The translations under genes and the position numbers were made by a program. Source: Anaerolineaceae bacterium (GTDB taxonomy: Bacteria > Chloroflexota > Anaerolineae > Anaerolineales > Anaerolineaceae). Taken from it: a DNA stretch of 5,026 nt. The stretch is taken from NCBI GenBank assembly GCA_014860845.1, contig JACZIY010000515.1:1-5026 (forward strand). Reading direction: 5' to 3'. This document shows positions 1 to 5,026 of the stretch, in pieces (position 1 is the stretch's first letter; each line of letters opens with the position of its first letter). The notes beneath the pieces were generated by a model. That model had not been told where the DNA came from, ran no database searches, and worked only from the letters and a program-made list of their open reading frames with translations.

Positions 1-526
1 TATATAAACCAGGTTGGATACCTGTAATAAGCTTTAATTTCTAATATTACTTGATTAGCCGGCTCATCATTGGACTTATACCCCAGCGCTTATTTGCCTA
101 CTTGTAAATCAATCCGCAAAGAAGAAACACAAAAACACGTCGGATCGGACTCAGCACTTCGTTTCGCTCAGGGCTTCGCTCGCCTGCAGGTCGTTTTCAC
201 GCGCGAATCCACGTCGTTCTGTTCTATTCCACCTGTCCAATCCACACCAGACAGCATCCTTCTCCCGAATCGATTTTTACATCCCCAGCACATCCCTTAA
301 AGAGCTGACCTGGCATTAAGATCGATTTCATTCCCGAACAGCGCCGGCAGCTCGCGTCCGCCGAAGGTGCCGAGCCGATAGGTGAAGACTGTTTCCGAAG
401 GACCCCCTGGCGCGTGCCATACCCCCCTTTCAAAAGCGCGTTCCGGCTTTAACGCTACCCGCTAACCTTCACGCGCAGCTCTGATTGTTTTTAAGATTTT
501 CAGAAAAAACTAATCATAAAATTGAA
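1..526. other. Left flank, no supportable gene
   Basis: I see no gene here. The open frames at 70-300 (+) and 224-433 (-) match no protein family I recognise, lack convincing ribosome binding sites and have irregular, low-complexity translations. The stretch at about 150-190 has a repeated cttcg/gctc texture (cacttcgtttcgctcagg, then gcttcgctcgcc) that resembles dispersed intergenic repeats I have seen in several bacterial phyla; that comparison is from memory. CCGAAGG occurs twice, at 361 and 395. A short hairpin, CAGGT-N5-ACCTG, lies at 10-24. None of this supports a named feature. The last ~45 bases are AT-rich and hold the T-rich tail of the amt terminator when read on the minus strand. 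Confidence 0.6.
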
Positions 527-560
527 AGACCTCCATCACGAGTCAATTAGATGGAGGTCT
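527..560 (-). terminator. Rho-independent terminator of amt
   Basis: A perfect 11-bp inverted repeat (agacctccatc at 527-537, gatggaggtct at 550-560) encloses a 12-nt loop. Read on the minus strand, the stem is followed by TTCAATTTTATG and, a little further on, a run of six T at 503-508. It begins 35 nt after the amt stop codon. The immediate tail is T-rich but interrupted, so termination may be only partly efficient. On the plus strand the stem is followed by caggggaaaa, so it should work only for minus-strand transcripts. Confidence 0.82.
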
Positions 561-595
561 CAGGGGAAAAGCCGCGTAAAGCAGCAAGAAAATAT

Positions 596-1807
596 CTAAA
601 TCATCTCGTAAGCAGCTTCACCATGCAGGGCTTCATCCAGGCCATTTTCCTCATCATGAAGGGAAACTTTCACCGGTGTGATTTTATTAATCAACCAGAG
701 CAAGGCAAATGAAATACCAAAGGCATATATCGATGTCGCCACAACAGCAACCAATTCTTTAAAGAAGAAGGAAGCATTGCCGAGCAGGAGGCCGTCTGTG
801 CCGGATGCATTCACTGAGGTATCCGCAAAAATACCCAGAAGAATGATACCAATAAAGCCACCCACGCCATGCACGCCCCAGACATCGAGAGCATCGTCCA
901 GTTTCAAGCGGTTCTTAAAACTGACCGCGAAGTAACATACCGCACCGGCGACAATACCGATGATGGCGGCACTTGTGGGAGTCACAAACCCGGCAGCGGG
1001 GGTGATGGTAGCCAGACCAGCCACAGCACCGGTCAACAGGCCAATGAATTTGGGTTTCTTTTCGTAGAACCAGGCGATAATCAGCCAGACGATCCCGGCG
1101 AAAGATGCTGCTATATCGGTGTTCAGAAAAGCGGTGGCGGTAACTGCATCCACTTTTAATTCGCTGCCGGCATTGAAGCCGTACCAGCCGAACCAGAGCA
1201 AACCGGTTCCCAGGGCTACCAACGGGATGGAGTGCGGACCTTTATCGGGATAGATGCGTTTACCAACGTAAATTACCGAAGCCAGGGCAGCCATACCGGC
1301 GATATTATGCACCACAATACCACCTGCGAAATCGAGTACGCCCCATTGCTGTAAGATGCCGCCACCCCAGACCATGTGGACCATCGGGAAATAGGCCAGT
1401 AAAAGCCAGGCGACAATGAAAATCAGGTAGGCACCAAAACGAACCCGGTTGGCAAAAGCGCCGGTGATGAGAGCCGGTGTAATGATGGCAAACATCATCT
1501 GGTAGGCAATAAACACAAAAGTTGGTATACCTGCCGCGGCAAACATGCTGTTAATATCGATACCTCTTAAAAAGGCATAATCCAGGTTGCCGATCACACC
1601 TCCCACGTCGCCGCTGAAACAGAGCGAGTAGCCGACTACAAACCACAGGATGGTGGTAATACCCATCGATACAAAACTTTGAATCATAATTGTGAGTACG
1701 TTCTTGCGTCCGACCAGACCGCCATAGAAAAAAGCCAGACCGGGTGTCATTAACATCACCAGGCTGGTAGCAACAAGCATAAAACCGGTATTGCCAGTAT
1801 CCAACAT
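596..1807 (-). CDS. amt: Ammonium transporter, Amt/MEP/Rh family
   Basis: An inner-membrane ammonium channel of 403 residues, a normal family length, with 11 expected membrane helices and no N-terminal signal peptide. It opens with the family signature MTPGLAFFYGG (residues 20-30). The key E. coli AmtB residues are present: Phe-gate F106 and F211, recruitment-site W147 and S215, D159 in LDFAGG, and the pore twin histidines H167 (VVHNIAG) and H313 (GVHGVGG). The cytosolic tail (about 378-403) keeps the conserved GLD...HGE.AY pattern, which supports trimer coupling in the family and, in AmtB, contact with GlnK. The start at 1807 is chosen because GGAGGA lies 9 nt upstream and the family N-terminus begins there. 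A GTG at 1852 is in frame but would place that Shine-Dalgarno inside the coding region. The gene has its own predicted promoter and follows a two-component pair rather than sitting beside glnK. It ends with TAG, then a terminator. Function is confident; the symbol is generic. Confidence 0.96.
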   Translation of the reverse strand: MLDTGNTGFMLVATSLVMLMTPGLAFFYGGLVGRKNVLTIMIQSFVSMGITTILWFVVGYSLCFSGDVGGVIGNLDYAFLRGIDINSMFAAAGIPTFVFIAYQMMFAIITPALITGAFANRVRFGAYLIFIVAWLLLAYFPMVHMVWGGGILQQWGVLDFAGGIVVHNIAGMAALASVIYVGKRIYPDKGPHSIPLVALGTGLLWFGWYGFNAGSELKVDAVTATAFLNTDIAASFAGIVWLIIAWFYEKKPKFIGLLTGAVAGLATITPAAGFVTPTSAAIIGIVAGAVCYFAVSFKNRLKLDDALDVWGVHGVGGFIGIILLGIFADTSVNASGTDGLLLGNASFFFKELVAVVATSIYAFGISFALLWLINKITPVKVSLHDEENGLDEALHGEAAYEMI

Positions 1808-1816
1808 AATAATTTG

Positions 1817-1822
1817 TCCTCC
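1817..1822 (-). promoter_or_regulatory. Shine-Dalgarno site that fixes the amt start
   Basis: GGAGGA on the minus strand sits 9 nt before the ATG at 1807. This decides the start against the in-frame GTG at 1852, which would add 15 residues (MLHTQTNLISGGQII) that have no counterpart in the family and would contain this site. Confidence 0.85.
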
Positions 1823-1843
1823 AGATATCAGATTGGTTTGGGT

Positions 1844-1862
1844 ATGGAGCACAAAGCTCCAT
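1844..1862 (-). promoter_or_regulatory. Hairpin at the predicted 5' end of amt mRNA
   Basis: On the minus strand a perfect 7-bp stem, ATGGAGC/GCTCCAT, encloses a 5-nt TTTGT loop. The TATAAT at 1873-1868 predicts transcription start at about 1862, which is the first base of the stem, so the transcript would begin with this hairpin. Such 5'-terminal stems can protect mRNA from 5'-dependent decay (known from other systems, inferred here). The hairpin lies 21 nt upstream of the Shine-Dalgarno and does not cover it. Confidence 0.5.
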
Positions 1863-1867
1863 GGTTG

Positions 1868-1873
1868 ATTATA
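1868..1873 (-). promoter_or_regulatory. -10 element of the predicted amt promoter
   Basis: A perfect TATAAT on the minus strand, about 61 bp before the amt start codon, predicts transcription start near 1862 and a leader of about 55 nt. At 17-bp spacing the -35 position reads AATAATA-like sequence with no resemblance to TTGACA. TTGCAA lies too far away, at 22 bp. A strong -10 without a -35 is typical of promoters that need an activator, and a direct-repeat array lies just upstream. Confidence 0.6.
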
Positions 1874-1894
1874 GGGAGATACGAGTAGACTATT

Positions 1895-1922
1895 ATTGCA
1901 ATATGATTGCAGTTGTATTACA
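1895..1922. promoter_or_regulatory. Three ATTRCA direct repeats at 11-bp spacing, candidate operator
   Basis: On the plus strand ATTGCA (1895-1900), ATTGCA (1906-1911) and ATTACA (1917-1922) recur at exactly 11-bp intervals; on the minus strand they read TGTAAT-N5-TGCAAT-N5-TGCAAT. They span about -33 to -60 from the predicted amt start. A degenerate fourth unit, AGTAGA (4 of 6 matches), fits the same register at 1884-1889 and would end 10 bp upstream of the -10. Tandem half-sites one helical turn apart are the known target form of PhoB/OmpR-family regulators, and the gene just upstream encodes one. That this regulator binds here is inference. The same bases also contain palindromes (1897-1911 and 1912-1924), so a dimeric regulator of another family is an alternative. 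Confidence 0.55.
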
Positions 1923-1965
1923 ACCTTTTGATCAGGAATCCGGTCAAGTTTTCCTGGTTCAAATT

Positions 1966-2757
1966 TTAATCAGGAGGATCTTCATCAAGCGAGAAAACGT
2001 ATCCGCAACCGCGGATGGTGCGTAGGATTTGCGGTTTTTCAGGATTTGACTCAATTTTCCGGCGGATTCGCAGCACATGGGGGCGCACCATGCTTTCGGC
2101 TTCCTTTTCACTGAGATCAGGATAAGCGAGTGCATTTATGGCGATTTCGCGGCAGGTTGTGACCTTACCGGACTGTCCGTTGAGGTACTGCAGGATTTTG
2201 GTCTGGTCTTCGGTGAGACTGACAACGCGTTCCGTGCCGTCAGTGCGGATTGTAATCCGGCGGTGATGCGGATCAATCAGAATGCCGCTATTAGCATCCG
2301 GTGCATTTAGCTGCTCATCATTTTTCAACGAATCCAGGGTTTGCTGCATAAAGGAAATTAACTGTTTCCGTTTTAAATCAGGCGCACGGTTTTTTAGAGC
2401 CTGCTGGACGGCAATTTCAAGATCGTTAATACTTTGCGGTTTAATCAGATAATCTGCGGCGCCAGCCTTCACTGCTGTAATAGCACTCTCCATAGAGGCG
2501 TGCGCTGTCAGAATAATCACAATTAATTGGGGATGCCGTTCCCGGGCTGTTTTCATGACCTGAATACCATCTATGTGCGGCATGCGTAGGTCAAGCAGCA
2601 GGAGATCAAAATCTTCCCGGCTGAGGATATCAAGTGCATCCCTGCCATCAGCCGCGCCGCGGCAATAATATCCTTTCAGTTGAAAGGCGCGTACCAATGC
2701 AGAACGGGTATGCTCTTCATCATCGGCGATTAATAAACGGTAGGTTGAAGGGTTCAT
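1966..2757 (-). CDS. Response regulator: NtrC-like receiver with OmpR/PhoB winged helix
   Basis: A cytosolic DNA-binding response regulator of 263 residues. The receiver (about 6-122) has acidic D12-D13, phospho-acceptor D56 in LLLLDLRMP, T84 in ILTAHAS and K106 in YLIKP, so it should be phosphorylatable. Its text (LTAHASMESAITAVKAGA) is closest to NtrC-type receivers. A linker of about 40 residues (123-160) follows, then a short beta segment (about 158-180) and an OmpR/PhoB-type winged helix (about 180-256) with recognition-helix region MVRPHVLRIRRKIE and wing ending IRGCGYVF. There is no AAA+ sigma-54 domain, so this is not NtrC. The total length is slightly above the usual ~230 residues because of the linker. 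The ATG overlaps the kinase TGA as ATGA, with GGAGGA 3 nt upstream, implying translational coupling and a cognate pair. Candidate targets are the repeats upstream of amt. The signal is unknown. Confidence 0.93.
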   Translation of the reverse strand: MNPSTYRLLIADDEEHTRSALVRAFQLKGYYCRGAADGRDALDILSREDFDLLLLDLRMPHIDGIQVMKTARERHPQLIVIILTAHASMESAITAVKAGAADYLIKPQSINDLEIAVQQALKNRAPDLKRKQLISFMQQTLDSLKNDEQLNAPDANSGILIDPHHRRITIRTDGTERVVSLTEDQTKILQYLNGQSGKVTTCREIAINALAYPDLSEKEAESMVRPHVLRIRRKIESNPEKPQILRTIRGCGYVFSLDEDPPD

Positions 2758-4262
2758 GTTTCCTCCGGCAGCGGTAAAGAAATGGTAAAAAGAGAGCCTT
2801 TTCCCGGCTGACTGACTGCGTTTATCTGTCCTCCGAACTGACGGATAATGTTCTGACTGACCGCCAGCCCGAGGCCGGTGCCGTTTGCCTTGGTGGTATA
2901 AAACGGTTCAAAAATCAATTCCAGTTCCTGCTGTGGTATGCCCTCTCCACTGTCCTGAAAAGAGATTTCAACCAGATCCTTTAACGCCTGGGTAGTAATT
3001 TCCAATGTGCCACCTTGAGCCATATGCTCAGTTGCATTGATGATCAAATTCAAGCAGACCTGTTCGAGCTGGTCTGGCGAAACAAACAACTCCGGCAGGT
3101 CCGGCTGTAAATCGAGATGGACGGTAATTTGTGATGAGCTTAATTTTTTACCTACCAGCTCGATGGCATGGTTGAGCAGACCGGCAATTGATACCAGCTG
3201 CGGGTCTGCACGGCGGGGACGGGAATATTCAAGAATTGAGTTTACAATACGGATCAACCGTTCGGTCTCCTGACGAATTATTCCAAGATGGTGCTGCTGC
3301 TCCTGACCATCGAGGGGAAAGTCGCTGATCAGTTCAATGTTGCTGTACATGGCCTGCAGAGGGTTATTAATTTCATGTGCCAACGAGGCGGTCAGGCGTC
3401 CCATGGCTGCCATACGCTCGGCGCGTAGGACAGAATTTTCGGCATTTATGCGTTCGGTTATGTCGCGGTTGCTGACCCGGCGGCCAGCCGGCTGCTTTTG
3501 ACTGTCAAAAACCGGCGTGCAGGCATGTCCGATCCAACGTTCCTGCCCGTCTTTGGTCAGAATTCGGAAATCCAGGGAAGCCGACTGGGGTTGGTTTTCC
3601 TCGACCAGATAATGGCTGCTAACGCGTTCGCGATCGTCCGGGTGGACGATATCCATCAGGAGATCAGGGTTTTTAATAAAATCCTGCGCCGCCCGTCCGG
3701 TAATGCGTTTACAGGAGGGGGAATTGTAGAGCAGGTTGCGGCGCTGATCCTGCCAGTACTCCCAATCGAACGTAAAATCGGCTACGGTCCGAAAGCGTTC
3801 TTTTTCCTGAAGAAGCGACTGCTGGCTTTTCTGATAACGGGCAATGGCCTGTTCGGTCTGGCGGGCCTGTAATAAAAGGCTGATACGCTGGCGCAGTACG
3901 AGCGGGTGAATCGGACGGGTGAGGATATCACTGATCCCCAGTTGAAAGCCCGGTTCAATATAATCGATGCCGTATTTATCAATGATCAGCAAAACGGGTA
4001 CGGGAGTGGGCTGGCCTAATGCGCGTACCGACGAAACCAGGTTCTTAAATTCCGAGAGCACTTCCGGGGTGGCATAGGGAAACCAGAGAATTGATAAATC
4101 CGGTACCGGCAGCTGATCAAGGAGGGATGGAACCTGATCAAAGAGCAGCGTATCGAATTGATAACCATCCGGCCGGAGTGCTTTGGTTAGCCTGTCAGCG
4201 TGGTGGGGTTCATCAACTAAGAGCAGCAGCCGGGCAGCAGCATGGTTTTGCAAATCGTCCAT
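2754..4262 (-). CDS. Cytosolic sensor histidine kinase: pseudo-receiver, PAS, HisKA, HATPase
   Basis: A 502-residue kinase with no membrane segment, so it probably senses an internal signal. Residues about 10-132 have a receiver-like fold: RLLLLVDEP keeps the acidic pair D17/E18, but the phospho-Asp position aligns with W60 (PDLSILWFP), the Thr position with I94, and the Lys with R116 (ILTRP). This points to a non-phosphorylatable receiver. A short coiled coil (about 133-157) leads into a PAS/PAC domain (about 156-272, with VHPDDRERV and the ending RDITERINAE). HisKA has H296 in SLAHEINNPLQ. The ATPase domain shows the N box (N405, N409), G1 D437-SGEG, F box IFEPFYTTK and G2 G461-TGLGL, so it looks active. 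The kinase core resembles NtrB-type enzymes. The start is the first ATG after an in-frame TAA; it lacks a spaced Shine-Dalgarno and follows TATAAT directly, which suggests leaderless expression. It overlaps the regulator gene by 4 bp. The ligand is unknown. Confidence 0.94.
   Translation of the reverse strand: MDDLQNHAAARLLLLVDEPHHADRLTKALRPDGYQFDTLLFDQVPSLLDQLPVPDLSILWFPYATPEVLSEFKNLVSSVRALGQPTPVPVLLIIDKYGIDYIEPGFQLGISDILTRPIHPLVLRQRISLLLQARQTEQAIARYQKSQQSLLQEKERFRTVADFTFDWEYWQDQRRNLLYNSPSCKRITGRAAQDFIKNPDLLMDIVHPDDRERVSSHYLVEENQPQSASLDFRILTKDGQERWIGHACTPVFDSQKQPAGRRVSNRDITERINAENSVLRAERMAAMGRLTASLAHEINNPLQAMYSNIELISDFPLDGQEQQHHLGIIRQETERLIRIVNSILEYSRPRRADPQLVSIAGLLNHAIELVGKKLSSSQITVHLDLQPDLPELFVSPDQLEQVCLNLIINATEHMAQGGTLEITTQALKDLVEISFQDSGEGIPQQELELIFEPFYTTKANGTGLGLAVSQNIIRQFGGQINAVSQPGKGSLFTISLPLPEET
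2761..2766 (-). promoter_or_regulatory. Shine-Dalgarno of the regulator, inside the kinase 3' end
   Basis: GGAGGA on the minus strand lies 3 nt before the regulator ATG at 2757 and within the last codons of the kinase gene. With the ATGA stop/start overlap it supports coupled translation of the two proteins. Confidence 0.75.
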
Positions 4263-4268
4263 TCCCCA

Positions 4269-4274
4269 ATTATA
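4269..4274 (-). promoter_or_regulatory. -10 element for a leaderless kinase transcript
   Basis: A perfect TATAAT on the minus strand is followed by six bases (TGGGGA) and then the kinase ATG at 4262. Normal spacing from a -10 element places transcription start on, or within a base or two of, the A of the ATG. The only G-rich run, GGGGA, abuts the start codon and is too close to act as a Shine-Dalgarno. The -35 region holds no clear TTGACA match. Leaderless start is inferred from spacing. Confidence 0.55.
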
Positions 4275-4279
4275 CAGGT

Positions 4280-4307
4280 GAGAAAGTTATTGTGACTGAT
4301 AATTCTC
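4280..4307. promoter_or_regulatory. Imperfect dyad across the -35 region of the kinase promoter
   Basis: GAGAA-AG-TTAT (4280-4290) and ATAA-TTCTC (4299-4307) are complementary over nine pairs, with a 2-nt insertion on one side and an 8-nt centre (TGTGACTG). The dyad spans about -18 to -45 from the predicted start, where a repressor or autoregulator could act. The insertion makes it a weak candidate. Confidence 0.25.
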
Positions 4308-4591
4308 TATAAATACCTGATTAATAAAGTAGCAAGCAGAAATAAAATATCGAAAGCAAAAATAATGAGCAAATAATGGGTTTATCAGACAATCCCATGG
4401 TTGCTTTGACTACCAGGAACCTAATCCCTACCTTATAATGATAAAAACTAACTCGTATCCAAAATCAGGTATGTTTCATTTTTCAGGTGTTTTTGGAAAA
4501 ATAAATTTTTGTTTCTTTCCGGCTTCGGCACGTTTTCAGGCACTTTGTGTGGCTTGGAGTTGATTCCGGCAAAATGGCGTTTTCTCGTCCC

Positions 4592-4622
4592 GCCCACCAG
4601 CGGGTAACGCAAGCCGTTAGCC
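4592..4622. repeat. Hairpin plus CGGGTAACGCAA motif, copy 1
   Basis: CCCGC (about 4590-4594) pairs with GCGGG (4600-4604) around a short loop, and the 3' arm runs directly into TAACGCAA. A second dyad follows: TAACG (4605-4609), a 5-nt loop, then CGTTA (4615-4619). The 12-mer at 4601-4612 recurs exactly at 4923-4934. Confidence 0.4.
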
Positions 4623-4848
4623 TCGATCTCATCTCCGAGCAGCGCCGCCGGCCGCGGCTGCCGTGCTTTCTTGCATCTCTTTCGATTCCTTTACCGGCAC
4701 CAGAGGAAACACAATTCCAGATCCGACTCCACTTCTAATACCGCTCCGCACTTCACCTTCCGTCATTCCGTCCTTTGTGGATGGCTCAGCCCTTGCAGCT
4801 TACAAAGCGGAAAAAGAATCGCATTGTACCGCGCCCGGACAATTTGCT

Positions 4849-4870
4849 ACTGCGGAAAAGCATCCGCAGT
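4849..4870. repeat. Perfect 8-bp inverted repeat
   Basis: ACTGCGGA (4849-4856) and TCCGCAGT (4863-4870) form a perfect stem around a 6-nt loop (AAAGCA). Neither side is followed by a T-run, so it is not a typical terminator. It lies four bases from a second, larger hairpin. Confidence 0.5.
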
Positions 4871-4873
4871 CAT

Positions 4874-4934
4874 CCCGGTATTTGCAAACCCCAACATACA
4901 ATCCCTTGGGGTTTGCCAAAACCGGGTAACGCAA
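4874..4934. repeat. Long imperfect hairpin ending in CGGGTAACGCAA, copy 2
   Basis: The inner stem is a perfect 11-bp pair, gcaaaccccaa (4884-4894) with ttggggtttgc (4906-4916), around an 11-nt loop. The outer arms CCCGGT (4874-4879) and ACCGGG (4921-4926) also pair, with two of the four intervening positions matching. The outer 3' arm runs into TAACGCAA, as in the copy at 4601. No T-tract follows on either strand. Confidence 0.5.
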
Positions 4935-5026
4935 ATTGGGCGCTAGCTGCTACAGGCTGGCCACCGCTGCACTCCTCCATTCCTCCAGTGTTCATCGCGT
5001 CACTTCTCCTCAGCAAATCGCGGATC

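Larger units (their letters stand above)
4308..5026. other. Right flank, non-coding, with hairpins and a repeated motif
   Basis: No gene is supportable. Open frames at 4547-4738, 4663-4929 and 4671-4946 (+) overlap each other, match no family I know and run through perfect inverted repeats. The first part (4308-4510) is AT-rich and promoter-like, with a plus-strand TATAAT at 4434-4439 and TCAGGT at 4465 and 4483. The remainder is richer in GC and carries structured repeats listed separately. It could be degraded or mobile intergenic DNA. No transposase, integrase or tRNA is visible. Confidence 0.6.

Noticed and set aside
70..433. Open frames of 76 (+) and 69 (-) residues in the left flank
   Set aside because: They overlap on opposite strands, match no known family and have no good ribosome binding site; the minus frame needs a TTG start.
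1808..1852. Upstream GTG start adding 15 residues to the ammonium transporter
   Set aside because: The extension contains the GGAGGA site itself, its GTG lies in the 5' hairpin, and it does not resemble family N-termini.
1895..1915. Sigma-54 promoter or NtrC site upstream of amt
   Set aside because: TTGCA is present but the GG of the -24 element is missing. TGCA-N7-TGCA is two bases shorter than the NtrC pattern TGCA-N9-TGCA.
1933..1956. Terminator between the regulator and amt
   Set aside because: The stem is only 6 bp (CAGGAA/TTCCTG) with a 12-nt loop, and on the minus strand it is followed by ATCAAAAGG with no T-run.
4406..4439. Plus-strand promoter TTGACT/TATAAT
   Set aside because: The spacing is 22 bp, too long for a standard sigma-70 promoter, and no gene follows. 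The TATAAT alone in AT-rich DNA is weak evidence.
4547..4946. Three overlapping plus-strand open frames of 63-91 residues
   Set aside because: They run through perfect hairpins, conflict with one another and have unusual composition.
4601..4950. Integron attC sites, suggested by TAACGC, GTTAGCC and imperfect hairpins
   Set aside because: The core sites do not fit RYYYAAC/GTTRRRY in paired orientation, and no integrase or cassette gene is visible.
4870..4995. Minus-strand 41-residue frame with AGGAG 10 nt upstream of its ATG
   Set aside because: The frame overlaps the large hairpin, has no recognisable similarity and is short enough to arise by chance.

Overview
The window holds one compact signalling and transport module on the minus strand, between two stretches with no convincing genes. 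In transcription order (right to left) it contains a cytosolic sensor histidine kinase (4262 to 2754), an OmpR/PhoB-type response regulator (2757 to 1966) and an Amt-family ammonium transporter (1807 to 596). An intrinsic terminator at 560-527 ends the unit.

The organism is a bacterium of moderate GC content. The regulator joins an NtrC-like receiver to a winged helix containing the segment MVRPHVLRIRRKIE and the ending IRGCGYVF. From memory this style is common in Chloroflexota (Anaerolineae), so that is my tentative placement. It is an inference from protein style only, and other phyla remain possible.

Layout: 1-526 has no supportable gene and looks like non-coding, partly repeat-like sequence. 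527-560 is the terminator. 596-1807 is amt. 1808-1965 is a dense regulatory region with a perfect TATAAT, no good -35 box, three ATTRCA direct repeats at exact 11-bp spacing, and a hairpin predicted to form the very 5' end of the amt mRNA. 1966-2757 is the regulator, which overlaps the kinase stop codon by 4 bp (ATGA). 2754-4262 is the kinase, which has a perfect TATAAT six bases before its ATG and no Shine-Dalgarno sequence, so it may be leaderless. 4263-5026 is non-coding and contains a promoter-region dyad, several hairpins and a duplicated CGGGTAACGCAA motif.

The likely working model is that the kinase senses a cytosolic signal through its PAS domain and a degenerate receiver, then phosphorylates the regulator at Asp56. 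The regulator may bind the 11-bp direct-repeat array upstream of amt, which matches the site geometry of PhoB/OmpR proteins, and so control ammonium uptake. No glnK/glnB gene, the usual amt partner, lies in the window. The most interesting point is this possible local circuit, in which a two-component pair takes the place next to amt that GlnK normally holds. The genes and domains are read directly from sequence. The regulatory link is inferred from site geometry and gene order.
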